From Oscillospiraceae bacterium (GTDB lineage: Bacteria; Bacillota; Clostridia; Oscillospirales; Ruminococcaceae), in NCBI GenBank assembly GCA_900768995.1, contig CAAGEZ010000039.1, positions 75,166 to 139,165 of the forward strand: a DNA stretch of 64,000 bases, read 5' to 3'. This document shows, in pieces, positions 1 to 9,205 of this stretch (positions within the stretch are counted from its first letter, which is position 1; the number at the start of each line of letters is the position of its first letter). Below the pieces are notes generated by a model. It did no database searches. It was not told the origin of the DNA and saw only the letters and a list, made by a program, of their open reading frames with translations. Position numbers and translations under genes: made by a program.

Positions 1-2408
1 GGAATGTCATTTTCAGCGGCGGTGCAGTCAAATTCACGGGGAGAATTTTCAAAATCGGAGGCAGTGCCGAAGGCTGTACCTGCTTCAAAAGTTTTAAATG
101 TGATTCGGCTGTCGGGAAGTGAGGGTGATCTTACGGTAACGGTAACGTCCCCTGCCTTGTCGGTAACGGCTATCATTGCAAGAAGTCTGCCTGAGAAAAG
201 GCGGCGGGAGGTACCCTTGTACTGCTCGTAATCGGTGGAGTCGCCGTTGTCAAGTCCGATAAGTCTGCCCTCGCCCTCAACGGTCACGAATGCACGGTTG
301 TTGGCGTTGGCAACGAAATTACCCTCGCTGTCATATGCTGTAATGTCAAGGAAAATAATGTCCTCGCCGTTTGCGTAAACCACGTCATTTTCTGTGGAAA
401 GGCGAAGCTCGGAGGCATCACCGAATGAGTGCTGAACGTCCCTTGCTATCTCCTTGCCGTTCTCGTCATATGCAATTGCAAGAAGCTCGCCCTTTGTGTA
501 TTCAAGCTGTGTATCAAGAGTAAGCTCTGTTCCGTGGAGGTGGTCAATGTCCTTTTCGCCAACCTTTTTACCGTTGAGATAAAGCTCGACCTTGGGAGCA
601 TTTGTGGTCACTCTCACGTCAACAAGCTGTCCCTCGATGAAGTCCCAGTAGGGGAAGATGTGAACAAAGGGAGCCTTTTTATAATCGGTCCACTCGGCTC
701 TGTAGATAAATGCGCTGTCCTTGGGATAGCCTGCGGTATCGTACTGACCGAAGTAGCTGTTCTTGGTGCTGTACGGAGTAGGCTCGCCGATGTAGTCAAA
801 GCCTGTCCAGATAAACTGACCTGCGCAGTATTCAGCGTCACGGTCGGGAATAATGCAGGCTTCGGAATTTTTTGCAGCCCAGCCGGGAGTTGAATTTCCC
901 AAAGCGGAGCACTGCTCATCGTCCTCACAAAGTATCTGCTCGGAATATGGGAAATGGTAAATTCCACGGCTCTGAACAACGGAAGAGGTCTCTGAACCGT
1001 ATATCATCCAGTCGGGGTGAGCCTTGTGCTGCTCATCGTAAAGTCTCTCGGTATAGTTGTAGCCTGCAAGCTTAACGATGTCCGCACATCTCTGTGCACC
1101 CTCCCACTGCATATAGTTGGAGCCTATGGTCACATAGCCGTTAGCCCTCGGGTCGTGGAGACGGACAAGATAAAGGAGTCTCGATGCGATCTCCTGACCG
1201 TGATCGTCGGCGTGAGTATCGTAAATTTCATTGCCCACGCTCCAGCCGATAAGGCAGGGATGATTTCTGTCACGTCTTACCCAGGAGGCAACGTCCTTGT
1301 CGACCCATTCACGGAAAAAGCGTGCATAGTCATAGTCAGTCTTGGGTTTTTCCCACATATCGAAGCCCTCGGAGAGAACTAAGATGCCCATTTCGTCGCA
1401 AAGCTCCATAAACTCAACGGCGGGCATATTGTGGCTCGTGCGGATAGCGTTAATGCCCATTTCACGAAGCTTTGTAAGCTTTCTCTTTATTGCACTGCGG
1501 TTGACAGCAGCTCCCAGTGCGCCAAGATCGTGATGCTCGCAGCAGCCGTGGAGCTTAACGTGTCTGCCATTGAGGAAAAAGCCCTTGTCACAGGTAAATT
1601 CAGCCTTGCGGACACCGAATTTGTTGATAACGGTGTGTATCACCTCGCCGTTCTTGATAAGGTCGGTGGTGAGGGAATAAAGATGAGGGTTCTCGATGTC
1701 CCAGAGAACAGGCTCGGGTATCTTCATTGTAACGGTATTTGAGCCGAGAGCCGCTTCATTTATGCGGACAGGCTCGGGGAATGAGCCGTCAAATGCGGCG
1801 TTGCAGTTGTTTGTACTTGTGCAGATGAGCTTGTCACCGTCAAAGATCGTCTGACGGAGCTGAAGTCCCGCAACGGGCATATCCTTGGGGCGGGCAGTCT
1901 CAGCGGTAATTGTCACATTGCCGTCGATATCAGAGCTTATGTAAACGCCGTCGCTGAGGATATGGCACTCGGGATATTTTTTCAGCCATACTCTGCGGTA
2001 AATTCCTGCACCCGAATACCACCTTGAATTGGGACTATGATAATCGACCCTTACGGTGATAAGGTTTTCGCCCTCACGGAGCAGATCTGTGATGTCAAAC
2101 TCAAAGGTGGAGTAGCCGTATTTCCACTCCCCTGCAAGGTAGCCGTTTACATAAACACTGCTGTCCATATAAACGCCCTCAAAACGGACAGCGGTGCGCT
2201 CCCCTGCCTTTGCGGTGTTTTCAAAAAGCTTTCTGTACCAGCCTGTGGAGGTCTCGTAAAGATTTTTCGTATCGTGAATGAGCCAGTCGTGTGGAATGTC
2301 CACTCTGTGCCAGTCGAGAGACTCGGAATACTCGGTGTCAAGGGGATTTTTGGAAAATTCCCAGTCATTGCAGAAAAGTATATCAGTGGAAGAATTTGTA
2401 TGCGCCAT
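1..2408 (-). CDS. Beta-galactosidase, glycoside hydrolase family 2 (3' end outside window)
   Basis: Cleaves terminal beta-galactosides, probably in the cytoplasm, since no signal peptide is seen. The frame is open for 802 codons from ATG 2408 and runs off the left edge. It begins MAHTNSSTDILFCNDW and has the GH2 sugar-binding domain motif DIPHDW. The acid/base Glu lies in GWSVGNE (about 1240-1260) and the nucleophile Glu in MIYGSETSS (about 985-1005). An immunoglobulin-like and a further C-terminal domain follow, with the end missing. The start is set by an AAAGGCGG ribosome site and a consensus promoter just upstream. It is divergent from the C39 peptidase gene. Beta-glucuronidase or another GH2 activity cannot be excluded; the family assignment is firm. 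Confidence 0.93.
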   Translation of the reverse strand, partial: MAHTNSSTDILFCNDWEFSKNPLDTEYSESLDWHRVDIPHDWLIHDTKNLYETSTGWYRKLFENTAKAGERTAVRFEGVYMDSSVYVNGYLAGEWKYGYSTFEFDITDLLREGENLITVRVDYHSPNSRWYSGAGIYRRVWLKKYPECHILSDGVYISSDIDGNVTITAETARPKDMPVAGLQLRQTIFDGDKLICTSTNNCNAAFDGSFPEPVRINEAALGSNTVTMKIPEPVLWDIENPHLYSLTTDLIKNGEVIHTVINKFGVRKAEFTCDKGFFLNGRHVKLHGCCEHHDLGALGAAVNRSAIKRKLTKLREMGINAIRTSHNMPAVEFMELCDEMGILVLSEGFDMWEKPKTDYDYARFFREWVDKDVASWVRRDRNHPCLIGWSVGNEIYDTHADDHGQEIASRLLYLVRLHDPRANGYVTIGSNYMQWEGAQRCADIVKLAGYNYTERLYDEQHKAHPDWMIYGSETSSVVQSRGIYHFPYSEQILCEDDEQCSALGNSTPGWAAKNSEACIIPDRDAEYCAGQFIWTGFDYIGEPTPYSTKNSYFGQYDTAGYPKDSAFIYRAEWTDYKKAPFVHIFPYWDFIEGQLVDVRVTTNAPKVELYLNGKKVGEKDIDHLHGTELTLDTQLEYTKGELLAIAYDENGKEIARDVQHSFGDASELRLSTENDVVYANGEDIIFLDITAYDSEGNFVANANNRAFVTVEGEGRLIGLDNGDSTDYEQYKGTSRRLFSGRLLAMIAVTDKAGDVTVTVRSPSLPDSRITFKTFEAGTAFGTASDFENSPREFDCTAAENDI

Positions 2409-2452
2409 TTTAAACCGCCTTTCATTTTGAAAATTAACATTGCATTAATTTG

Positions 2453-2481
2453 ATTATACCGTTTTAAAGCCCTTTTGTCAA
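2453..2481 (-). promoter_or_regulatory. Sigma-A promoter of the GH2 gene
   Basis: On the minus strand TTGACA (2476-2481) and TATAAT (2453-2458) are separated by exactly 17 nt. Both hexamers match the consensus, so basal transcription should be strong. I saw no clear operator beside it. Confidence 0.85.
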
Positions 2482-2551
2482 TATGATATTTTTTATATTT
2501 GAGGGCATTGATATAAACATATTTAACTGATGTAAAATTTAAAATTATCTG

Positions 2552-2580
2552 TTTACAACTTCCGAACAATATGGTATAAT
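2552..2580 (+). promoter_or_regulatory. Sigma-A promoter of the C39 peptidase gene
   Basis: TTTACA (2552-2557), a 17-nt spacer and TATAAT (2575-2580) lie 33 nt before the start codon. It faces away from the GH2 promoter. Confidence 0.85.
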
Positions 2581-2612
2581 AAACAAAAGTACGAAAAAGG
2601 AAGCGCAGACCA

Positions 2613-3830
2613 ATGAAGAAAAAAACTTCCGCAAAACGGTCAAGTGCAGGCATTGTGATATTTTTCTCCGCCGTTATTGCAGTAAGCATATTTATGATAC
2701 TGAACAAGGAAGATGACGTTGAGATAATTGAAACGGCAAATACTCTTTCCGCCGAAAGCGCCGAGACCGACGTTATCCCCGAGGAGACCGTTTCCCGCAC
2801 CTATGGTCACGATCTTGAAGCCGAGTTTCCCGATGAAGATATTGATTTAGGCGATGTCACCGAGACAGCTCCCGCTCTGAATGACCCTGAGTACACCGAT
2901 ATCCCCGACGAGGACAGCACCGAGGCTCCCGAAGAAACCAAGGTCACTACATCAAGGACGGTCATCACCAGCCGCCAGCGCAAGGAATACGACAGCAACA
3001 GCGTTTACATCGATATGGCGAATATCCTGCAAAATCCCGAGCTGCCCGTGGGCTGCGAAATAACCGCTCTGACCACTCTCCTGAATTATTACGGCTTCAA
3101 CGCCGAAAAAACGGATATGGCGAAAAATTATCTTCCCACCTCCTGGGGCAACCCAAAGACCGTTGACGGTAAGCTTTACAAGGACAGCTTCTATGATTAC
3201 TTCATCGGCGACCCTTTTTCGAGGGGCTACGGCTGCTTCTCCCCTGCCATTGAACGGGCTGCAAGCTCCTACATATCCTCCCACGGCGGCGGGTACACCG
3301 TTAAAAACATTTCGGGCTGCCACCCCGACACTTTATATGAATATCTCATTGCAGGCACTCCCGTTCTCTGCTGGGCGACTGACGGAATGATAGAGCCTGA
3401 GTATTACGAGACCTGGTATGACAACGCCACGGGCGAACAGCTTGACTGGTATTTAAACGAGCACTGCTTTGTGCTTGCGGGCTTTAACATCGCCAATTCC
3501 ACGGTGACACTCAATGACCCGATGAAAGGGATAATCGACTACAACATTGACAAATTTGAAGTCCGCTTCAAGCAGATGCATTCTCAGGCTATCGTCCTCA
3601 TTCCCGAGGGCAGTCAGGAGATAACAACGGCGGCTGTGACCGAGCCGCCTGTTTCGGAAAATGAGACAGGCGAACAGACTTCGGAAACTGTTTCGTGGGA
3701 AACATCTGCGGTCTCCGAGACTGTTTCGGAAACTTTTTCCGAGAATGAAATCTCCTACGAAAGCACTGTATCGGAAACTGCTCAATCGGAAGTTGATTCA
3801 GACTTTTTCACGGGGACTTTTGTATCATAA
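2613..3830 (+). CDS. C39-like cysteine peptidase domain protein, membrane-anchored or secreted
   Basis: This 405-aa protein has a basic N-terminus and one hydrophobic segment (residues about 12-30), a signal anchor or signal peptide. An acidic linker follows, then a papain-like Peptidase_C39_2 domain. The likely triad is visible: Cys148 in ELPVGCEITAL, His284 in NEHCFVLAGF and Asp302 in LNDPMKG. The C-terminal 70 residues are a Ser/Thr/Glu-rich tail without structure. The start is supported by an AAGGAAG site and the promoter upstream. The protein should act outside the membrane, on wall-associated or extracellular peptides; the substrate cannot be read from sequence. The domain call is good, the role unknown. 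Confidence 0.8.
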   Translation: MKKKTSAKRSSAGIVIFFSAVIAVSIFMILNKEDDVEIIETANTLSAESAETDVIPEETVSRTYGHDLEAEFPDEDIDLGDVTETAPALNDPEYTDIPDEDSTEAPEETKVTTSRTVITSRQRKEYDSNSVYIDMANILQNPELPVGCEITALTTLLNYYGFNAEKTDMAKNYLPTSWGNPKTVDGKLYKDSFYDYFIGDPFSRGYGCFSPAIERAASSYISSHGGGYTVKNISGCHPDTLYEYLIAGTPVLCWATDGMIEPEYYETWYDNATGEQLDWYLNEHCFVLAGFNIANSTVTLNDPMKGIIDYNIDKFEVRFKQMHSQAIVLIPEGSQEITTAAVTEPPVSENETGEQTSETVSWETSAVSETVSETFSENEISYESTVSETAQSEVDSDFFTGTFVS

Positions 3831-3843
3831 TGAGGTGAGGGAA

Positions 3844-4250
3844 ATGAATGTACTAAAATATCCAAATGAACAGGAATTTGATAATGCTGTAAATGCAGAT
3901 GAACCACTTCTTGTACTCATCTCCTTTGACGGCGAAGAGCATAGCAAGTCAGATAGATGATGCCGTTCAGGATTGTGTGCTTTTGCGGCGTGTAAAAGGA
4001 TCTGACAGGGATATTGACAGATATTTTCGTCTTGTTGCAAACCACGAGGGTGCAGACCGGACATTCGTATGCCCCCCCGACTACAGCAGCATTACCCGAA
4101 AGGAAAAGCGCATAGAGGAATTTTTTCAAGGACGGTATGAGGGTGATACCAAAGGCACTGAAAGCTATGGGGTATGATGTGCCCGTGTCTATACCCAAAA
4201 GATACCGCAGACATTTTAATATAATGAATGGTGAATACACACCCGAATAA
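3844..4250 (+). pseudogene. Frameshifted hypothetical gene (two +1 shifts)
   Basis: A good ribosome site (GAGGTGAGGG) precedes ATG 3844, which opens MNVLKYPNEQEFDNAV. The reading moves from frame 1 to frame 2 near 3931-3936, where one extra G is likely in GGCGAAGAGC. It moves again to frame 3 at the T6 tract 4121-4126, where five Ts would restore EEFFKDGMRV. Joined, the three pieces give a continuous protein of about 134 aa ending NGEYTPE at 4250. I do not recognise the family. Either this is a decaying gene or the assembly has two single-base errors; both shifts are single-base gains, one in a homopolymer. Confidence 0.7.
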
Positions 4251-4268
4251 AGTAAAGGAGCAATGTTT

Positions 4269-5258
4269 ATGTACACACCCAACGAAAAACGATACGAAAA
4301 AATGATATACAACCGCTGCGGAAAAAGCGGACTCAAGCTGCCTGCGGTATCCCTTGGCTTCTGGCAGAATTTCGGCAGCAAGGGCTGCTTTGAAAATATG
4401 GAAAAAATGGTGCACACCGCCTTTGACCTTGGCATCACCCATTTTGACCTTGCCAACAACTACGGCAATCCCTACAACGGCAGTGCAGAGGAGAATTTCG
4501 GCAGGATACTTGACGGAATGAGACAGTACCGTGACGAAATGTGCATCTCCACAAAGGCAGGCTTTGAAATGTGGGACGGCCCTTACGGCGACAGAAATGG
4601 CTCCCGCAAGTACCTCACTGCGTCCCTCGACCAGAGCCTTAAAAGAATGAAGCTTGATTATGTTGACATCTTCTATCATCACGTTTTTGACCCCAACACT
4701 CCACTTGAAGAGACCGCTCTCGCCCTTGACAATGCTGTAAAACAGGGCAAGGCGCTTTATGTGGGAATTTCCAATTACAACAAGGCGCAGACCCAGGAAA
4801 TTATGGAAATCTTCAAGGAGCTGCACACCCCGTTTATCGTAAATCAGCCCTCCTATTCAATGCTCAACCGCTGGGTGGAAGATGACGGGCTTGATGATTT
4901 TGCATATGAAAACGGCATTGGTCTTGCGGTGTTCTCCCCCCTTTATCAGGGATTTCTGACGGACAAGTATCTGAAAGGCGTTCCCGCTGATTCGAGAGTG
5001 GGCAGAGGCGAGACCTGGATCGGAAACCAGCTTGATGACAAAATGATATCACGGCTCAATGCGCTGAACGATATTGCGGCAAAACGTGGACAGAAGCTGT
5101 CTCAGATGGCTCTGAGCTGGGTGCTTTCAAACAAGGCTGTTGCCACTGTGCTTATCGGTGCCAGCCGCCCCGAGCAGATAATCGAAAATGCCGCCTGCAT
5201 CGAAAAGCTTGACTTTACAGATGAGGAAAAGGCTGAGATAAGACGCATTCTCGGCTAA
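4269..5258 (+). CDS. Aldo/keto reductase (YghZ-like)
   Basis: NADPH-dependent cytoplasmic oxidoreductase of about 329 aa, the usual length. The catalytic tetrad can be placed: Asp and Tyr in THFDLANNYGNPYNGSAEE, Lys in ISTKAGF, His in IFYHHVFDP. The C-terminal ATVLIGASRPEQI loop binds the cofactor phosphate. ATG 4269 is preferred to ATG 4263 because AAAGGAG ends at 4260, giving 8 nt spacing instead of 2. The closest functional type is L-glyceraldehyde-3-phosphate/methylglyoxal reductase, but the substrate is inferred from family likeness only. It is followed at once by a strong terminator. Confidence 0.92.
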   Translation: MYTPNEKRYEKMIYNRCGKSGLKLPAVSLGFWQNFGSKGCFENMEKMVHTAFDLGITHFDLANNYGNPYNGSAEENFGRILDGMRQYRDEMCISTKAGFEMWDGPYGDRNGSRKYLTASLDQSLKRMKLDYVDIFYHHVFDPNTPLEETALALDNAVKQGKALYVGISNYNKAQTQEIMEIFKELHTPFIVNQPSYSMLNRWVEDDGLDDFAYENGIGLAVFSPLYQGFLTDKYLKGVPADSRVGRGETWIGNQLDDKMISRLNALNDIAAKRGQKLSQMALSWVLSNKAVATVLIGASRPEQIIENAACIEKLDFTDEEKAEIRRILG

Positions 5259-5260
5259 TA

Positions 5261-5302
5261 AAAACAGGCTTCGGAGCAATTCAATACTCCGAAGCCTGTT
5301 TT
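5261..5302. terminator. Bidirectional intrinsic terminator
   Basis: A perfect 16-bp stem (5261-5276 with 5287-5302) and a 10-nt loop. The stem starts with A4 and ends with T4, extended to T6 by flanking bases, so it can end both the aldo/keto reductase transcript and the converging GGDEF transcript. Confidence 0.93.
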
Positions 5303-5309
5303 TTACGTA

Positions 5310-6347
5310 TTATTTTGAAACCACACGGTTCTTTCCCTTGATCTTTGCCCTCGCCATTTTTTCCTCGGCGTTGCGGAATATCCGTGATATCTCCATACCG
5401 TGAACGTATTCCTCCACGCCTGCACTGAAAGTAAATTCCTCCTGCTTTTCGCTGTAGGAGAATGCGGCGTATTCCTTGCGGACATTTTCAAGCTTATCCT
5501 CAATTCGCTGAACATCGCCCACGCAGACTATCATAAATTTCTGACCGCCGTATCTTGCGGCGATTCCGAAGCTGCCTGCTGAGTTGTTGATTATCCTTGC
5601 AAACTCGGTTATGACCATATCTCCGAAGGGCAGACCGTAGCGCTCGTTTATGCTGCTGAAATTGTCAAGGTCGATAAGTGCAGCGCAGAAATGCTTTTCC
5701 CCACGGACAAGACCGTTGAGATATTCGGTGAGGTATGCACGGTTGTAGATGCCCGTCTGAGCATCAAGCTTGTTGGCTTCTCTCAGATTTGTATTCAGCT
5801 CCATAAGCTTTTTGTTCTGATCTTCATACTGCTTGATTATGATGCTGAGGCTGTAGTAAACGGCAGCAGCTGAGATGAGGAAAGCACTTAGGCCCGAACC
5901 AAAATATGCAGAATCGTCATACTGAACTATGTAATCGCTGAAAGCAAACCTTGCCCCGATCACTGCGCCGTCATAAATCATTCCGAGGGCAAACAGCACT
6001 CCACGCTTTTTCTCATCGCAGAAAAGGACTATTGAGAAAAGTCCGAGAAGCATATAAGGAAATGTCGCCATTCCATAGGCAAAATAGAGCATTGGGAACT
6101 CGAAAATGTTTATAAGTCCTAAAATCAGTCCCACTGAAAATTTCACCTTCGGAGATCTCAGACCAAGGATACCCGCAAGCCCTATGATAATGGCGCATAT
6201 GCCGCAGGCAATAGTGACAGCATTCACGCCGTAGACCGCAATATTTACCGTAAATCCAAGTGTATTTGAAACAAAGCCCGCAGCAGCGAGCACCGCAAGC
6301 ATTCTCTTTTTTATATCTATCGACAAATCGAAAAGCTTATTAAACAT
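5310..6347 (-). CDS. Membrane GGDEF-domain protein with degenerate active-site loop
   Basis: 345 aa. The N-terminal half has about six hydrophobic segments, and a short linker leads to a C-terminal GGDEF domain beginning around DAQTGIYNRAYL. The fold signature is present (LIDLDNFSSINERYG, GDMVITEFARI), but the active-site loop reads RYGGQKFMIV, that is GGQKF where active enzymes have GG[DE]EF. The Asp and Glu needed for metal binding and catalysis are therefore replaced by Gln and Lys. By what is known of the family it should not make cyclic di-GMP; it may be a sensor or GTP/c-di-GMP receptor. It converges on the aldo/keto reductase gene with a shared terminator. Confidence 0.85.
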   Translation of the reverse strand: MFNKLFDLSIDIKKRMLAVLAAAGFVSNTLGFTVNIAVYGVNAVTIACGICAIIIGLAGILGLRSPKVKFSVGLILGLINIFEFPMLYFAYGMATFPYMLLGLFSIVLFCDEKKRGVLFALGMIYDGAVIGARFAFSDYIVQYDDSAYFGSGLSAFLISAAAVYYSLSIIIKQYEDQNKKLMELNTNLREANKLDAQTGIYNRAYLTEYLNGLVRGEKHFCAALIDLDNFSSINERYGLPFGDMVITEFARIINNSAGSFGIAARYGGQKFMIVCVGDVQRIEDKLENVRKEYAAFSYSEKQEEFTFSAGVEEYVHGMEISRIFRNAEEKMARAKIKGKNRVVSK

Positions 6348-6489
6348 TAAAATCTCAAAACCTCACGGAACAGAAAATTTTTCTGTCGCCAACAAAAAAG
6401 TCACTCTTTTAAGTCAAAAACATTATACCACATTTTTACTGCGGTAAAGTTGTAAATATGCTGAAATACCCGTGAATTTTATATGAAAT

Positions 6490-6522
6490 AAAAAAACATC
6501 CTCCGCAGGTCTTGCGGAGGAT
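6490..6522 (-). terminator. Intrinsic terminator of the DUF4240 gene
   Basis: A perfect 10-bp stem (6498-6507 with 6513-6522), loop GGTCT, followed on the minus strand by a T tract interrupted once (6490-6496). Confidence 0.88.
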
Positions 6523-6540
6523 ACACAATGCTCTGTAAAA

Positions 6541-7059
6541 TTATTTCCACATTTCTTCATTGCTGTGGGATTTGAGAGAAAAAGGCGGCTTATGAGGATA
6601 CTTTTCAGGGCTCATAAGATGCTTTTCCGACCACGCCTGTGCTGCAGCTGTGATAAGTCCGTCGGTGGAGGCATACCACTTTCCGTTGTCAAAGTGAAGC
6701 TCGCTCAGGTCGATCTTCTCACGGTGTCCGAGGATCTTTGTGTATGTTTCCATACCCGATGCCACCGCAAGGCATCTTGCGCTGAGAAACTTATCCTCGG
6801 CAAATTCCCCGCCGCCGAAAATTTCATCAGCCCATTTTTTGCCGTCGAGAGAATATATCAGCTCGCAGAGCTTATCGTCAAAGGAGAAGATATAGCTGTC
6901 CCCGCAGTGTTTGAGATGGCGGACGATGGAAGAAATAACAGCCTCGCTGTCGCCGTTGTATTCGTGGTCTATATTTTCGATTATTTCCCAGAAATCCTTG
7001 TCCGTAACGGATTTGCTGGTGGTCTGGCTGCGCATAAACAGCTCCATTATAATACTCAC
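6541..7059 (-). CDS. DUF4240-like protein
   Basis: 172 aa starting at GTG 7059, chosen because AGGGGGG lies about 6 nt upstream. The N-terminal stretch DKDFWEIIENIDHEYNGD and the following helices resemble the DUF4240 family, small cytoplasmic proteins often found near toxin-immunity genes. No signal peptide or membrane segment. It is a single-gene unit bounded by its own terminator. Function unknown. Confidence 0.65.
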   Translation of the reverse strand: MSIIMELFMRSQTTSKSVTDKDFWEIIENIDHEYNGDSEAVISSIVRHLKHCGDSYIFSFDDKLCELIYSLDGKKWADEIFGGGEFAEDKFLSARCLAVASGMETYTKILGHREKIDLSELHFDNGKWYASTDGLITAAAQAWSEKHLMSPEKYPHKPPFSLKSHSNEEMWK

Positions 7060-7183
7060 AAAGTACCCCCCTTAAAAGGTTTTATAACATTCATTATTAA
7101 AATTATAACACATATACCAAAAAAATCAAGAGAAAACCGTAAATTTTAATGTAAATCACACCAAAATATCATCTTGCACAAAA

Positions 7184-7220
7184 TAAAAAAAGCCGCAATG
7201 TACATTTCGTACACTGCGGC
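7184..7220 (-). terminator. Intrinsic terminator of lysA
   Basis: A 12-bp stem (7192-7203 with 7209-7220, one mismatch that can be G-U), loop ATTTC, and a T tract on the minus strand (7184-7191). Confidence 0.9.
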
Positions 7221-7234
7221 TACGTAAATAATTA

Positions 7235-8536
7235 TCAGTCAATATCGTTTCTTACGATGTCTTCAAATGTCTCTCTCTTAACAACAACTCTGCTCTTGCC
7301 GTCCCTTATCATAACAACGGGAGGCTTGGGGATACGGTTGTAGTTGGAGGACATTGAGTAGTTGTATGCGCCTGTTGCCAGAACTGCAAGGATATCTCCT
7401 GGCTCAACGGGCTGAATGGGCATACCCTCGCCGATAAGGTCGCCTGTCTCGCAGCACTTTCCTGCAACTGTCACAGTCTCGGTCTTGGGGAGGTTTGCCT
7501 TGTTTGCCACCTCAACGTCATACTTGGACTGATACAGCGCATATCTTGGATTATCGCCCATACCGCCGTCAACAGATACATAGGTGCGGATATTGGGTAT
7601 TTCCTTTCTGCCGCCAACGGTGTAGAGAGTAATGCCTGCGGGAGCCGCAATTGATCTGCCCGGCTCGATAAGGATAAAGGGCAGCTTTACATTCTTTTCT
7701 GCGCAGACCTCCTTTACCTTTTCGGAGACCTTTTCCATATACTTATCATATCCAACGGGAGCGTCCTCCTCGGTGTATCTGATGCCGAAGCCGCCGCCGA
7801 GATTAAGCTCCTTTACCTCAAAGCCAAGCTCGTCCTTTATCTTTGCGATAAATGTGAGCATAACCTCCGCAGCCTTTACGAAAGGATCAATGTCGAAAAT
7901 CTGGCTGCCGATGTGACAGTGGAGACCAACGAGGTTGATGTGGCTGCACTCTATGGCCTTCTTCACAGCCTCATAAGCTTCCCCTGTTTCAAGGGCAAAG
8001 CCGAATTTGCTGTCTATCTGACCTGTCATAATGAAATTATGGGTATGAGCGTCGATACCGGGCTTTATCCTGTACATAATATTTGCGGTCCTGCCTGTCT
8101 TTTCCGCAAGACGGTCAAGACGCTCAAGCTCGTAAATATTATCCACAATAATTCTGCCGACGCCGTTTTCAAGGGCATAGGAAAGCTCGTGGTCAGTCTT
8201 GTTGTTGCCGTGAAAGCAGAGCTTTTCCGGGGGAAAGCCAACGCTGAGAGCGGTGTACAGCTCGCCCTCGGAAACAACGTCAAGTCCCAGTCCCTCTTCA
8301 AGCATTATCCTGCACATCGCCTTGCAGCAGAATGCCTTGCTTGCGTAGCAAACAAGTCCCTGTCCGCCGTAATATTTGTCCATAGACTCCCTGAAGCTGC
8401 GGCAGTGTTCTCTGATAAGTCCCTCGTCCATAATGTAAAGGGGTGTGCCGTATCCCTTTGCCAGCTCTACTGTGTCCATACCCCCGACAGTAAGATGACC
8501 CTGCTCATTAACAGCCAGATTCTTTGATACTAACAT
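7235..8536 (-). CDS. lysA: Diaminopimelate decarboxylase
   Basis: Last step of lysine synthesis: PLP-dependent decarboxylation of meso-diaminopimelate. About 433 aa, normal for the family. The PLP Lys is in CYASKAFCC (about residue 67). HCHIGSQ, LGGGFGIRY and EPGRSI bind cofactor phosphate and substrate, and CCETGD carries the Cys donated across the dimer. ATG 8536 is preferred to the in-frame ATG 8545, because AAAGGA lies 10 nt before the first and only 1 nt before the second. It is downstream of ysxC and lon on the same strand but with a 46-nt gap and its own ribosome site. Confidence 0.97.
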   Translation of the reverse strand: MLVSKNLAVNEQGHLTVGGMDTVELAKGYGTPLYIMDEGLIREHCRSFRESMDKYYGGQGLVCYASKAFCCKAMCRIMLEEGLGLDVVSEGELYTALSVGFPPEKLCFHGNNKTDHELSYALENGVGRIIVDNIYELERLDRLAEKTGRTANIMYRIKPGIDAHTHNFIMTGQIDSKFGFALETGEAYEAVKKAIECSHINLVGLHCHIGSQIFDIDPFVKAAEVMLTFIAKIKDELGFEVKELNLGGGFGIRYTEEDAPVGYDKYMEKVSEKVKEVCAEKNVKLPFILIEPGRSIAAPAGITLYTVGGRKEIPNIRTYVSVDGGMGDNPRYALYQSKYDVEVANKANLPKTETVTVAGKCCETGDLIGEGMPIQPVEPGDILAVLATGAYNYSMSSNYNRIPKPPVVMIRDGKSRVVVKRETFEDIVRNDID

Positions 8537-8582
8537 TTTAACCATATCCTTTCATTTTCCTATGTCGCTGCTTTAATGTAAT

Positions 8583-9170
8583 TTATGCATCGTCGGCAAT
8601 TTCCTCGATTATCTGTCTTATCTTCTCTGCACCTTCACCTGTCTGAGCGGAAAATTCCACCTTTTCGATATCATCGAAATATGGTATCTCAGCCGCAAAG
8701 CCTGCCATACGTTCCTCACGCTCACGCTTTGAAAGCTTGTCCGCCTTTGTGAAAACTATCGCAAAGGGCATCTCGCTTTCAATGAGGAAATTTATCATAT
8801 GAATATCGTCCCCCGTTGGCGGGTGGCGCATATCAATGAGCTGGAAAACAAGTCTCATATCACGGTCATCGTGGAGATATCCCTCGATAAGCCCCGACCA
8901 GCGCACCTTGTCGGACTTCGCCACCTTTGCGTAGCCGTATCCCGGGAGGTCCACAAGGTAGATGTTTTCAAGACTGTAAAAATTTATCGTTGCCGTTTTT
9001 CCGGGAACTGCGGAGACCCTCGCAAGATTTTTTCGGTTGAAAACCTTGTTTATCAGCGAGGATTTTCCAACATTCGACCGCCCCGCAAAGGCAATTTCTA
9101 TCCTGTCCGATTTGGGCAGCTGGGAAAATTCGCCGTATGCCCTGAAAAATTCGGCTTTGTTAAAATTCAT
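8583..9170 (-). CDS. ysxC: Ribosome biogenesis GTPase YsxC/YihA/EngB
   Basis: 195 aa, a single TRAFAC GTPase domain needed for late assembly of the 50S subunit. G1 is GRSNVGKSSL, G3 is DLPGYGYAK and G4 is TKADK. The K-loop Asn of the G1 motif is present, as in potassium-activated GTPases. AAAGGAG precedes the ATG by about 11 nt. It follows lon by 35 nt, the same lon-ysxC order as in Bacillus, so the two are probably co-transcribed from the lon promoter. Confidence 0.97.
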   Translation of the reverse strand: MNFNKAEFFRAYGEFSQLPKSDRIEIAFAGRSNVGKSSLINKVFNRKNLARVSAVPGKTATINFYSLENIYLVDLPGYGYAKVAKSDKVRWSGLIEGYLHDDRDMRLVFQLIDMRHPPTGDDIHMINFLIESEMPFAIVFTKADKLSKREREERMAGFAAEIPYFDDIEKVEFSAQTGEGAEKIRQIIEEIADDA

Positions 9171-9205
9171 ATTTATGTCTGCTCCTTTCTGAAAAACAGG
9201 AGTTT

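Noticed and set aside
429..1742. Plus-strand frames across the left 2.4 kb
   Set aside because: The minus strand carries a continuous GH2 gene with both catalytic motifs; it simply has no stop inside the window.
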